Source: Bifidobacterium hapali (GTDB lineage Bacteria > Actinomycetota > Actinomycetes > Actinomycetales > Bifidobacteriaceae). From it: 33,972 nt of DNA. How positions within the stretch are numbered: position 1 is the stretch's first letter; the number at the start of each line of letters is the position of its first letter. Position numbers and translations under genes: made by a program. A model generated the notes under the pieces. That model made no database searches. It was not told the origin of the DNA and was given only the letters and a program-made list of their open reading frames with translations. Positions 14,160 through 22,258 of the stretch are shown piece after piece. The stretch lies in the NCBI RefSeq assembly GCF_002259755.1, contig NZ_MWWY01000038.1:1-33972 (forward strand). The letters run 5' to 3'.

Positions 14160-14387
14160 CTACATCGCTGCCTCGTCGTCATTCTCATAAGTGAGAATGT
14201 CACCGGGCTGGCAGTCAAGCGCTTCGCAGATTGCTGCGAGCGTTGTGAATCGGATCGCTGATACACGATTATTTTTGATTTTCGACAGATTCACGTTGGT
14301 AATACCGACTTTGTCAGACAGCCAATTGAGAGATCGGCCACGTTCAACCATCATTCGATCAAGTCGCAATACAATACGTCCACTCAC
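14160..14387 (-). CDS. YozG-like Cro/C1 helix-turn-helix regulator
   Basis: This is a 75-residue XRE-type DNA-binding protein. The HTH runs through RSLNWLSDKVGITNVNLSKIKNNRVSAIRF, then LAAICEALDCQPGDILTY, the typical end of small YozG-like regulators. Its ATG overlaps the stop of the DUF2975 gene by four bases (ATGA), so the two are one operon. Such regulators are commonly paired with DUF2975 membrane proteins, and the neighbour fits. The target is unknown and may be its own promoter. Confidence 0.9.
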   Translation of the reverse strand: MSGRIVLRLDRMMVERGRSLNWLSDKVGITNVNLSKIKNNRVSAIRFTTLAAICEALDCQPGDILTYENDDEAAM

Positions 14388-15064
14388 AACAATCCTTCGA
14401 CGTCGTTTTGCAGCATGGCACCATAGTTGAACACTTGCGCAAACATAAACGAGATAATACCGAGCAAGATCAGCAATCCTGTAAACGCACCGCCACTGAT
14501 CGCAACACTAGTAAACGGCATGCAGATCAACGATATGACAAGTGCAGAAACCGGCGTCGCGATGAGATACCATCCGATACGTTCGAGCCGTTCAATCGGC
14601 ATGGCACGAAACGGCGTCACCTCACTGCCGTAGCGAACACGATCGCGCATCCAGTCGCGTAATTCAGCGAGCAGTGCAGCCAGCTCACCAAATACCAGCG
14701 TAAGCAGCGTGTAGATTGCGATATGTTCGAGTCCAACCAGTAAAGTGACCGGCACATTGATTACGTTCGTCGTCCAATCAGCGAGACGAATGTCACTGTC
14801 GAGAAAATGACCTGCGATTGATGCGGAACCAATGCCAGCATCCATCGTCACGCTGTAATACGAATAGTCAGGTTGGAATGAGCGCATGTCAACGATGAAC
14901 ATAACGACGATGATTAACTGGATAATCGCACACAAGGCGAGAAAAACCGTTGCAATACGCGCTATTACAATAGCAGCACCGGATGCACGGCTTAGCACAA
15001 TACGACCACTACTATTAGCTGATGGACGAGAAACGCCCGTCCTAAAAGTGTGTTGCGTGCTCAT
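14384..15064 (-). CDS. DUF2975 membrane protein
   Basis: This 226-residue integral membrane protein starts at ATG 15064, preceded by AAGGAGG at optimal spacing; an in-frame ATG at 15085 is less likely. Hydrophobic segments fall at about residues 27-55, 95-125, 165-190 and 193-215, the four-helix layout of DUF2975. Function of the family is not established. It is followed by an overlapping YozG-like regulator and preceded by an AT-rich divergent region shared with the ATPase gene. Confidence 0.85.
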   Translation of the reverse strand: MSTQHTFRTGVSRPSANSSGRIVLSRASGAAIVIARIATVFLALCAIIQLIIVVMFIVDMRSFQPDYSYYSVTMDAGIGSASIAGHFLDSDIRLADWTTNVINVPVTLLVGLEHIAIYTLLTLVFGELAALLAELRDWMRDRVRYGSEVTPFRAMPIERLERIGWYLIATPVSALVISLICMPFTSVAISGGAFTGLLILLGIISFMFAQVFNYGAMLQNDVEGLL

Positions 15065-15280
15065 GATGGCCTCCTTGTCAATCACGGATAAGCATTTTTA
15101 TACTTACTATCATCTTCCCATTATTATCGTTTGTCAATAAATAGTTAATATATATTATTAAATATTCAACTTCGGCATGACGCAATGAGTTTCTTATATA
15201 CAAGGTACTCATAATAAATCAAGATGTCTGAGTATGATACTCACAAGTATCATACTTTTAAGAATCATAAGTGAGAGCGT
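15065..15280. promoter_or_regulatory. AT-rich divergent promoter region with tandem AGTATNATACT operators
   Basis: The 216-base gap is markedly AT-rich. AGTATGATACT (15231-15241) and AGTATCATACT (15246-15256) are perfect reverse complements, and each is itself a palindrome. Their centres are 15 bases apart, 30-45 bases before the ATPase start. This is a strong operator candidate; the neighbouring HTH regulator could bind it, which is inference. Confidence 0.7.
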
Positions 15281-16720
15281 ATGGTTGGAACAGAATTTGT
15301 CGGACGAGAACGAGAGTTGAAGACATTAACGCGTATGTGGAGTCGCGACACTTTTCAGATGATGGTGTTGTATGGACGTCGTCGTATCGGTAAAACCGCA
15401 TTACTTGACGAATTCGCAGCAGGGAAGCATACACTGTATTTCACTGCTCGGCAGCAGACCTCTGCCGCAAATCTGCGCGATTTCTCACGAGCGGTGTATA
15501 ATTTCTTTGATTTACCTGTATCGCTACCGCCCTTCGCTTTATGGCAAGATGCGTTTGATTTCATAATCAAGAAACAGCGTGATCAATCAGCGTCACGTCT
15601 ACTGTTCGTATTCGACGAGTTCCCCTACGCAGCTATGAGCGAACCATCTCTGCCATCAACACTGCAAATTTCCATCGATCATGGTTTCAAGGATTCATCA
15701 ATGATGATGGTTCTGTGCGGCAGTAATGAAGGGTTCATGGAGAGCGAAGTGCTCGGCGTAAAGAGTCCACTATACGGTCGTCGTACAGGGCAGATGAGGT
15801 TGGCACCATTCGATGCTTTCGACACGGCGCTTATGCTGCCGTTTGCCTCCCCCGAAGACGTGGTGCGATACTATGCGACTTTTGGCGGTACACCATATTA
15901 TCTCAAACAGATTCAGCCAGACTTGTCCTATGAGGAGAATGTCATCGATTTGCTGTTCGACACCAGCGGTCTACTGTATGAAGAACCATTGATGTTACTC
16001 CGTCAGGAATTGCGCGATCCTGCCGTCTATAATTCGGTGATGGATGCAATCGGCGCCGGTGCAAACCGACAAAACATCATTGCAGATAAGGCAGGACTAT
16101 CCGCACATTCCGGTATTAGCAAATATCTTGCCGTACTCTCTGATCTAGGATTAATTGAACGTAACGTGCCGTTTGGAGAGGACCTTGCGCGATCACGCAA
16201 GGGACTGTGGCATATCAAAGATCCATTTTTCTCATTCTGGTATCGATTTGTCAGCCCTCACTGCTCACAAGTAGAGAGTGGAGACGGTGGTATTGCAGCG
16301 CGTGGTGAAGTATTCGGTCCAGCATTGGACACGTTCGTAGGACAGATATTTGAAGACATTTGCCGTCAATGGCTGATCCGAGCAAATCGTGATGAACTAC
16401 TACCGTTCACAGCAACTCAATTCGGCAAATGGTGGGGCACTGACCCACGATTACGTGAGCAGATAGATATTGACGTGATCGCTGCCAATTCCACAACCAA
16501 AGATATTTTACTTGGCGAGTGCAAGTGGCGAGAATCGTTGGACGTGACTGAAACAATAGAAACGCTCAGATTTCGTTCCACACTGATCACAGGGTATGAG
16601 CATCGTAGCCTTGCGCTGTTTTTGAAGACCGACGCATTGGTTCAGACAGCTAAGGAACGCGCTGAACACGACATGACGGTGTATGGAGTCAATGACATGT
16701 TCAAGTTCGTTCACCCGTAA
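15281..16720 (+). CDS. AAA ATPase with C-terminal PD-(D/E)XK-like (DUF234) domain
   Basis: This 479-residue protein belongs to the archaeal-type ATPase_2 plus DUF234 family. Walker A is YGRRRIGKT (about residues 31-39), Walker B is [11 protein letters not shown] (about 108-118), and a sensor-like [12 protein letters not shown] follows. A winged-helix-like part lies at about 265-330. The C-terminal part has IDIDVIA then LLGECKWRE, the D...ExK pattern of a PD-(D/E)XK nuclease fold. The biological role of the family is unknown; DNA-related or mobile-element functions have been suggested. It is a single gene behind a tandem palindrome and followed by an AT-rich stem. Confidence 0.9.
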   Translation: MVGTEFVGRERELKTLTRMWSRDTFQMMVLYGRRRIGKTALLDEFAAGKHTLYFTARQQTSAANLRDFSRAVYNFFDLPVSLPPFALWQDAFDFIIKKQRDQSASRLLFVFDEFPYAAMSEPSLPSTLQISIDHGFKDSSMMMVLCGSNEGFMESEVLGVKSPLYGRRTGQMRLAPFDAFDTALMLPFASPEDVVRYYATFGGTPYYLKQIQPDLSYEENVIDLLFDTSGLLYEEPLMLLRQELRDPAVYNSVMDAIGAGANRQNIIADKAGLSAHSGISKYLAVLSDLGLIERNVPFGEDLARSRKGLWHIKDPFFSFWYRFVSPHCSQVESGDGGIAARGEVFGPALDTFVGQIFEDICRQWLIRANRDELLPFTATQFGKWWGTDPRLREQIDIDVIAANSTTKDILLGECKWRESLDVTETIETLRFRSTLITGYEHRSLALFLKTDALVQTAKERAEHDMTVYGVNDMFKFVHP

Positions 16721-16727
16721 AAAGGTC

Positions 16728-16755
16728 AATAAACTTTGTTGTAACAAAGTTTATT
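16728..16755. terminator. AT-rich perfect hairpin after the ATPase gene
   Basis: AATAAACTTTGTT (16728-16740) and AACAAAGTTTATT (16743-16755) form a perfect 13-base stem with a two-base loop, eight bases after the stop. It may be a terminator or a protein-binding palindrome; no clean U-run follows. The next 200 bases to the tRNA terminator contain nothing I can assign. Confidence 0.5.
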
Positions 16756-16931
16756 ATGTTACAGTTGTGCACTTCGTTATTAAATAACTACTTGCTACTC
16801 GTTTGCACATTAGAGATTGCTACCTAGGTTGAGGAGTTTCCAGCCTTATCAATGCTGCAGGCGTGACATTTGCCGTGACAAATTGACTATAACCATGTTT
16901 TTATTGTTTTGGAAAGGAGGAAGAAGAGAGG

Positions 16932-16961
16932 GCGAAACCGTTGAAATTGCAACGGTTTCGC
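16932..16961 (-). terminator. Terminator of tRNA-Arg
   Basis: GCGAAACCGTTG (16932-16943) and CAACGGTTTCGC (16950-16961) form a perfect 12-base stem with a six-base loop, seven bases beyond the tRNA 3' end. Read on the minus strand it is followed by a pyrimidine-rich tract, which fits termination. Confidence 0.8.
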
Positions 16962-16968
16962 TGGAAAG

Positions 16969-17041
16969 TGCCCAAGATCGGATTCGAACCGACGACACCC
17001 GCTTTAGGAGAGCGGTGCTCTATCCCCTGAGCTACTTGGGC
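16969..17041 (-). tRNA. tRNA-Arg (anticodon CCU)
   Basis: The reverse complement folds as a complete 73-base cloverleaf. The acceptor stem is GCCCAAG/CTTGGGC with discriminator A, the D arm GCTC...GAGC, and the anticodon stem CCGCT/AGCGG with loop CTCCTAA (anticodon CCT, reading AGG). The T arm is GTCGG-TTCGAAT-CCGAT with one G-U pair. CCA is not encoded. A terminator hairpin follows. Confidence 0.96.
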
Positions 17042-17240
17042 GCAAATGACCATTGTACAACATGCCTCCAGCCTCGAAAGAACGTGTCGAACACTGAAAA
17101 CGAACGATGTGAGAGCGAAGCACAGGAGCAATTGTGGATGAATAGTGGATGATTAATGAATGCTATGAGCATGATCCACATTCTCACGGCTAGACCATCG
17201 ACCAATGCAGTAAGGTGGACGGTCGACAAGGAGGATGCGC

Positions 17241-18473
17241 ATGACCAACAGCCGATCAACACGAGCCAAACAAACAGGTGCGTCACGTAACGCTACAACA
17301 CGATCATCGCAAGCCGCAACGTCACGCGCTACTCGCACGTCGTCACGATCATCGCAGTCGCGTACGCCACGGCAAGCCAAAACATCACGAGCAACCCGCG
17401 CCGCACGCGCATCACTCCTGCAAGCCGCGTCCCCTCACACGCCAACCGCAGCACACCCTCATCACTGGCGCACCACGCTCGCAGCTGTACTCACATGGCC
17501 GCTCTCCATCATTGCCGCACTCGCGGTCACCGCACGCGCACTGCCATCCGATCTGCAAGCCTTACCATACGTTCCAATCATCGTTTCAGCGACACCATGG
17601 TTCGCGCTCGTTGCCGTACTTGCACTTATCACTGCGCTCGTCGGACGACGCTGGGTAGCAGCACTCGTCGCTATCCTCGCACTCGCCGCACAAGTATGGT
17701 GGCAATACCCATTCTTTCGCGCATCTGCCGCACTCCCCACTCAAGCCACAGCCGCAGTATCCGCAGCCAGCGCAAACACGGCCGACCAGTACGCGCGCGT
17801 CATGACCGTTAACGTATACAAGGGCCGCGCAAACGCCGAAGAAATCGTCAATCTCGTACGCGATCAGCGCGTCGAAATACTCGCCATGCAAGAAACCACT
17901 GATGAATTCGTCGCCGCGCTCGACACCGCCGGCATCAAAGATTACTTGCCATACTCGCAAGTCTCCACGTCAGACGGCATCTACGGCAACGGTTTATGGT
18001 CCGCTACTCCGCTGAGTGATCCCGCAGACGACGATGTAAACTCAAGTGCCTCATTCATGCCCGGCGGCACGGTAACGTTCAAAACACCCGACGGCAACCT
18101 ACCAATACGCTTCGTTTCCGTGCACACTACATCACCCAAAAATGGCTACTGGCGTCAATGGAAACGTTCCATTGACGAGCTCGCGCTCATGCGTTCACAT
18201 ACTGACACACGATATATTTTCATGGGCGATTTCAACGCAACGTATGATCATGCTCCGTTCCGCGATTTTCTCGGCAACCGATTCACTGACGCTGCTTGGC
18301 AATCGGGTCATGGGTTCACGTTCACATGGCCGGCTGATATCCCCATGATGCCGCGATTTGCCGGGATTGATCACATTGTACTCGATCGCAATATTGTCGC
18401 CGGTCAAATACAGGTCAAGCAGGTTTCCGGGTCTGATCATGCAGCGTTACTCGCCACAATCGCCGTGCAGTGA
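17241..18473 (+). CDS. Membrane-anchored endonuclease/exonuclease/phosphatase-family protein
   Basis: ATG 17241 has AAGGAGG six bases upstream and is preferred over ATG 17235, which touches it. The 410-residue protein starts with about 65 residues rich in Ser, Thr, Arg and Ala (disordered, basic), then three hydrophobic segments (about 78-98, 109-132, 136-155). The C-terminal EEP domain from about 185 has MTVNVYKG, EILAMQETT, GDFNAT and SDHAALLATI, the metal-binding and catalytic Asn/Asp/Glu/His blocks of the fold. The catalytic domain is expected outside the cell. The substrate cannot be read from sequence; nucleic acids and phospholipids are both possible. Confidence 0.87.
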   Translation: MTNSRSTRAKQTGASRNATTRSSQAATSRATRTSSRSSQSRTPRQAKTSRATRAARASLLQAASPHTPTAAHPHHWRTTLAAVLTWPLSIIAALAVTARALPSDLQALPYVPIIVSATPWFALVAVLALITALVGRRWVAALVAILALAAQVWWQYPFFRASAALPTQATAAVSAASANTADQYARVMTVNVYKGRANAEEIVNLVRDQRVEILAMQETTDEFVAALDTAGIKDYLPYSQVSTSDGIYGNGLWSATPLSDPADDDVNSSASFMPGGTVTFKTPDGNLPIRFVSVHTTSPKNGYWRQWKRSIDELALMRSHTDTRYIFMGDFNATYDHAPFRDFLGNRFTDAAWQSGHGFTFTWPADIPMMPRFAGIDHIVLDRNIVAGQIQVKQVSGSDHAALLATIAVQ

Positions 18474-18653
18474 CAAGAAAAGTAACAAGAAAACAGTGAG
18501 CAAACACGTTCCGAATCGTAATGAATGAGAAACCTCGAACAGTATACGTGCGCTAAGGTTGGCGTTAGACACCGTCATATAACGGCTGGCCGCGTGGGAA
18601 ACAACGGGAAACAACCGTTACCGTGGCCCAAGAGCTGGGAAGGAAGGTCGACG

Positions 18654-19436
18654 ATGACTGACGTACTGCATGGTTCAGGTTCGCATGGAGTTGCGCACTG
18701 CGGTTCCGTGTCTGCACTCACGCTGGGATTGCCTGCTGCCACAGCGGTTCCTGAGGCACGGGCACGTTTGCCGAAGGCGATGTTTGTCGGTCACGCGCAG
18801 ATTTCAGCAAAACTCAAGCAGCGGCTGACCAACGACATTGAATCTATCACGATGCTGGCGTTGTTGCGCCCCTCAAATACGGGATTAGCAGCTGGTGCGC
18901 GCGTGCCTGAAGTGCTGGTTATCGGATTGAGGTTGTCTGCTAAAGCGGTTCTGGTGCCAACTGAGGTGATTGAGCTGATTGCTGCGCAACGCAAGTCGGG
19001 TATTGTGTTTGCTGTGGTGCGCGATAAACCGGTTGACGGCGGTGTGCGTGAAGAATGCACGCTGGCAGTACGGCGCGCACTGCCCGGTAAGGCTGGTCAT
19101 CTGCCGGTTCATGAAGTGTTCGCAGACGTGTGGCAACCCGCTCACGAAGTGATGCTGGATATAGATACCGTTCGTCGCGCGAAGTCTGACGATTCAGCTG
19201 GTGCGTCGATTGATGATCTGTGGTCGTCATTGTGCGCACAGATTATTCTTGGGGTACCTGACGGTACTGATCTTGATGCTCGTATCGTACGACGAGCGCA
19301 GATCAGTGAGCTTGAGATGACGATTGACAAGCTCACGCGCGATCATCAGCGTGCTAAAGATGCTGATCAGCGTAACGAGATTTATGCGAAGTTGCATAAG
19401 GCTAAGCAGCAGCTTGACACGCTGCGTGCCCAGTGA
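18654..19436 (+). CDS. DUF4391 protein
   Basis: This is 260 residues from ATG 18654, with GGAAGG about six bases upstream. The region LTLGLPAATAVPEARARLPKAMF, then LKQRLTNDIESITMLALLRPSNTGL, then a beta-rich core (VPEVLVIGLRL, GIVFAVVRD) is characteristic of DUF4391, as I recall the family. The last 40 residues (SELEMTIDKLTRDHQRAKDADQR...) are heptad-like and probably a coiled coil. DUF4391 genes are often found beside helicase and methylase genes in restriction-type loci; here no such neighbour exists. Function is unknown. Confidence 0.75.
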   Translation: MTDVLHGSGSHGVAHCGSVSALTLGLPAATAVPEARARLPKAMFVGHAQISAKLKQRLTNDIESITMLALLRPSNTGLAAGARVPEVLVIGLRLSAKAVLVPTEVIELIAAQRKSGIVFAVVRDKPVDGGVREECTLAVRRALPGKAGHLPVHEVFADVWQPAHEVMLDIDTVRRAKSDDSAGASIDDLWSSLCAQIILGVPDGTDLDARIVRRAQISELEMTIDKLTRDHQRAKDADQRNEIYAKLHKAKQQLDTLRAQ

Positions 19437-19757
19437 CGGGAGACAATACGCAATAGGCATGGATTTATTGCGCCAAATGCCATTCATTCTTTCCTCGGCT
19501 TCCCTGACAAGGGGGGGGGGCGAGAACAACGTAAACGAACTTCTGGCACAAGATATAAGCTATCTGTCATACGAATGACATCGTTTGATTGCCAAATGGT
19601 AACTAAGAAGTCATGATGTGAACGTTCTCATTGCATGAGATACGAATATCAAGCGGCGTATCAGTAAACAGCAAGTACCGGCGAGTGTCGTCAGTCGCCG
19701 CGCAACGCTATGATTTCCAGTGTCTGCATAGGTGTACGAATCATCAAAGGAGAGCTT
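19437..19757. other. 321-base gap before glk with a hairpin and a G10 tract
   Basis: No gene is convincing. CGCAATA/TATTGCG (19449-19455, 19466-19472) may be the DUF4391 terminator. At 19497-19520 a CGGCTTCCCTGACAA stretch runs into ten consecutive G; it resembles the start of the GGCTCCCC...TGACAAGGGGAGCC element at 26906-26932 and looks like a degraded copy. A TATGAT (19709-19714) could be a -10 box for glk, but no matching -35 is visible. Confidence 0.5.
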
Positions 19758-20708
19758 ATGTCCACGCTTGCCGTCGATATCGGAGGAACCAAGATCGCCG
19801 CTGCTGTGTGCGATGCAAACGATACCATTATTCAACGTTGGCGCGTGCCCACACCGATGGATGCGGACGCAATCAACCAGCATATTGCCGAGATCTACCG
19901 TGAGGCTGTCGCATCAGGTCACACTGATATCGAAGCTATCGGCATCTCCGCCGCCGGCAACGTCGGCGCCGATCGCAAAACTATGACATTCGCAGCCAAT
20001 ATTCCTGCGTGGATCAACTACAACCTTTCCGAGCATATTGGTGCACTCATTGATTATGCAGTGCCGGTTGTTGTTGAAAATGATGCAAACTGCGCCGGCT
20101 GGGGAGAATATGTGCACGGCGCCGGCCAAGGTTCGCGTAACATGGTCGCTTTGACAGTTGGTACCGGTCTTGGCGGCGCGATTGTGATTGATGGCCAGTT
20201 GTACCGTGGCTCGTTTGGTATGGCTGCCGAACTCGGCCATCTGCCAATGGTACCGGATGGCGATACATGTGGCTGCGGCTTGCGCGGTTGTGCTGAACGC
20301 TACACATCAGGTAGTGCGCTTGAGCATTTCGCTAAGTCGGCGGTACGCCGTCGTCCACAGGATGCTGGTCGTCTACTTGAACTGTGCGGCGGTAACGTCA
20401 ATAATCTTGAAGGTCCGATGGTGTCGCAAGCCGCACAAGAAGGTGACGCGCTCGGTCTGTACGCATTTGGCAAGATTGGCGAGTGGCTTGGACGCACGAT
20501 GGCTGCGACCGCCGCAGTACTTGACCCGGATATTTTCGTGATCGGCGGCGGTGTGGTAGCTGTCGGTGACATTCTGCTTGAACCGGCGCGATACAACTAC
20601 ACGCGATTCCTTGAAGGCAGCGCATACCGCGGTCACGCGAAGATCGTCGCAGCAACCGCAGGGCAGGATGCCGGCCTGATCGGCGCCGCAAACCTCGCGC
20701 TTCGCTAG
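19758..20708 (+). CDS. glk: ROK-family glucokinase
   Basis: This ATP-dependent sugar kinase (316 residues) starts at ATG 19758 with AAAGGAGAG upstream. Motifs: phosphate-binding DIGGTKIAAAV at the N-terminus, catalytic Asp in VENDANCAGWGE, adenosine motif TVGTGLGGAIVIDG, the ROK zinc site (His in GHLPM and Cys in CGCGLRGCAE), and the C-terminal VIGGGVV. Glucose is the most likely substrate for this arrangement. Other ROK sugars (fructose, N-acetylated hexoses) cannot be excluded. It would supply glucose 6-phosphate to central metabolism. Confidence 0.88.
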   Translation: MSTLAVDIGGTKIAAAVCDANDTIIQRWRVPTPMDADAINQHIAEIYREAVASGHTDIEAIGISAAGNVGADRKTMTFAANIPAWINYNLSEHIGALIDYAVPVVVENDANCAGWGEYVHGAGQGSRNMVALTVGTGLGGAIVIDGQLYRGSFGMAAELGHLPMVPDGDTCGCGLRGCAERYTSGSALEHFAKSAVRRRPQDAGRLLELCGGNVNNLEGPMVSQAAQEGDALGLYAFGKIGEWLGRTMAATAAVLDPDIFVIGGGVVAVGDILLEPARYNYTRFLEGSAYRGHAKIVAATAGQDAGLIGAANLALR

Positions 20709-20714
20709 TGGTGT

Positions 20715-20886
20715 GGCTCCCTTATCAGGGGAGCTGCCCGGCGTAGTCGACTGAGGGATGGGAACACGGGTTGAACGTTCCAAAGGGTGCAACTACCCCT
20801 CAGACCGCTTCGCGGCCAGCTCCCCTAGCAAGAGAAGCCAAGATAGAGACTGCTGTTTGGCCGAAATAAGGCATTTCAGCAGTCTC
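20715..20886. repeat. GGCTCCCC-type intergenic element with paired hairpins
   Basis: 20715-20762 (GGCTCCCTTATCAGGGGAGC then CTGCCCGGCGTAGTCGACTG) and the inverse of 20791-20839 (GGCTTCTC, GGGGAGCTGG, CCGCGAAGCGG) are related inverted halves with a shared pattern of stem-loop, short GC stem and CTGAGGG. GAGACTGCTG (20846-20855) and CAGCAGTCTC (20877-20886) form a further stem. I recall this sequence type as a widespread intergenic repeat in gut Firmicutes and bifidobacteria. It lies between glk and the phosphatase gene. Confidence 0.8.
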
Positions 20887-20935
20887 AACACGCGCTGACG
20901 GCGTAATCCCCCTATGTGGAACTATGGTTGTAGGT

Positions 20936-21475
20936 ATGAAGATTCTTTTCGTATGTACAGGCAATATTTGCCGCTCCCCAATGGGTGAGCTGCTTCTCTC
21001 CCACTACATTCCTGATGCTGATATCAGCGTAGACAGTGCTGGCACGCGCGGCCTTGATAATCACGCTATCGATCCGTCAAGCGCTAAGCTCCTTGATCAA
21101 GCTGGCATTGACTCCAGCGCATTCCGTTCCAAGCGCATTACCCCACAATTAGCTGATAGCGCTGATCTTATTTTCTGCTTCGAGCCACATCAGCGGCAGG
21201 ATATTGCTACCCTCGCTCCGCGCGCTGGACGTCGCACATTCCTACTGCCTGATTTTGCAAATATGTGTGCATACTGCGCTCAGCAAGGTTTTATCACCGG
21301 TAATAATCGACAAGAACGATTGGAATCAGTCATTGATAACGCATCGATGATTCGTCCAATGTTACCTGCACCGATTTCGATCGAAGATCCGCATCGCAAA
21401 GATTTCCCGGTTTTCCAAAAAGCTTACGATCAAATTTGTCAAGCACTCAGCATTATCGCTAAAGCCACTGCCTGA
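20936..21475 (+). CDS. Low-molecular-weight protein-tyrosine phosphatase
   Basis: This cysteine phosphatase removes phosphate from phosphotyrosine. From ATG 20936 it begins MKILFVCTGNICRSPMGE, so the P-loop CTGNICRS is at the expected N-terminal position. The in-frame ATG 20924 is an alternative; neither has a strong ribosome binding site. The C-terminal acid is in ISIEDPHRKDFPVF, which keeps the Asp-Pro of the general-acid loop. At 179 residues it is slightly longer than the typical 150-160, because of a middle segment around CAYCAQQGFITGNNRQERLES. Partners are unknown; no tyrosine kinase gene is nearby. Confidence 0.9.
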   Translation: MKILFVCTGNICRSPMGELLLSHYIPDADISVDSAGTRGLDNHAIDPSSAKLLDQAGIDSSAFRSKRITPQLADSADLIFCFEPHQRQDIATLAPRAGRRTFLLPDFANMCAYCAQQGFITGNNRQERLESVIDNASMIRPMLPAPISIEDPHRKDFPVFQKAYDQICQALSIIAKATA

Positions 21476-21489
21476 CATTGCCTCATACA

Positions 21490-21570
21490 CATGCGGTAAT
21501 AGATAATACTTATAGCAGTGCGTGAGCAATTACCCACAAATAAAAAACAGCAATTGTCTATTACCGCATG
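21490..21570. repeat. Long-loop hairpin CATGCGGTAATAGA / TCTATTACCGCATG
   Basis: The 14-base arms (21490-21503 and 21557-21570) are perfect complements separated by 53 bases. The hairpin starts 15 bases after the phosphatase stop and ends about 90 bases before the next gene. The arm shares GCGGTAA with the cluster at 1001-1151, which may be chance. Confidence 0.75.
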
Positions 21571-21658
21571 CAATATGCCGTATATTGTCGCTACAATTGT
21601 CAGTGAAAAATAATATGATAATTCGGCGTTAATTATCACGATAATAAGGAGCGACATT

Positions 21659-22093
21659 ATGGCGTCTGCATTGCAGGGTTTTGAAGAAGTCCGTCTGACT
21701 AAGCCAGCCGGTAAAACTGTCATGACGGTCACCGACGGCGCAGTGAAATTCAATAAAGCCACGGCTATTGAATTGGGTTATCCGGCATATGTTAAGGTGC
21801 TCATTAACGAGAAAACTCGTCAAATTGCTGTCACCCCAACCACTGCGAAAGCTGAAAATGCAGTGAAATTCAGCAAGCCGGAAGGCAAGCAGACTGCGTC
21901 GATTAGTGTGCGCGATACTACGCTTGTGGCAGCTATCGGCCAGTATTTTGAGCTAGCTGAAGCTCCGGAAGGTGAGATCGCATTCCAATCTGTGAACGGT
22001 ACGGTGTATCCAAACGATAAAGCAGTGATTTTCGATGCTGCTAACGCTACGGCTGGCACGATGAAGCGTCGTGGCCGCAAGAAGGCTGAATAA
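21659..22093 (+). CDS. Small conserved-looking protein of unknown function
   Basis: This is 144 residues from ATG 21659, with AAGGAGCG about 7 bases upstream, so it is clearly translated. No membrane segment or signal. The middle reads VKFNKATAIELGYPAYVKVLINEKTRQIAV; a second similar stretch begins AENAVKFSKPEG, hinting at a duplicated beta-rich unit. The C-terminus is strongly basic (MKRRGRKKAE), which suggests nucleic-acid contact. I do not recognise the family with confidence. A strong GC hairpin follows at 22111-22140, so it is probably a single-gene transcript. Confidence 0.8.
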   Translation: MASALQGFEEVRLTKPAGKTVMTVTDGAVKFNKATAIELGYPAYVKVLINEKTRQIAVTPTTAKAENAVKFSKPEGKQTASISVRDTTLVAAIGQYFELAEAPEGEIAFQSVNGTVYPNDKAVIFDAANATAGTMKRRGRKKAE

Positions 22094-22110
22094 TCGCAAA
22101 CGAAATTCGT

Positions 22111-22140
22111 ACGGCCGGTGATGTTCTCGTCACCGGCCGT
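22111..22140 (+). terminator. Terminator-like hairpin
   Basis: ACGGCCGGTGA (22111-22121) and TCACCGGCCGT (22130-22140) form a perfect 11-base stem with an eight-base loop, 17 bases after the stop of the preceding small gene. The following bases are only weakly T-rich. Confidence 0.7.
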
Positions 22141-22258
22141 TCACGTATTGATTACGTTGAGATTACGCTCGTTACAACACACTTCGTCTTTTTTTACTTG
22201 CACCGTATAGACTGCTGAAGCATTGCACCACCAAGAGTCAGAATCGGAGTTAGCAGTA

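Noticed and set aside
14160..16969. Genomic island integrated at the 3' end of tRNA-Arg
   Set aside because: The placement and AT-rich gaps are suggestive, but I found no integrase and no second copy of the tRNA 3' end.
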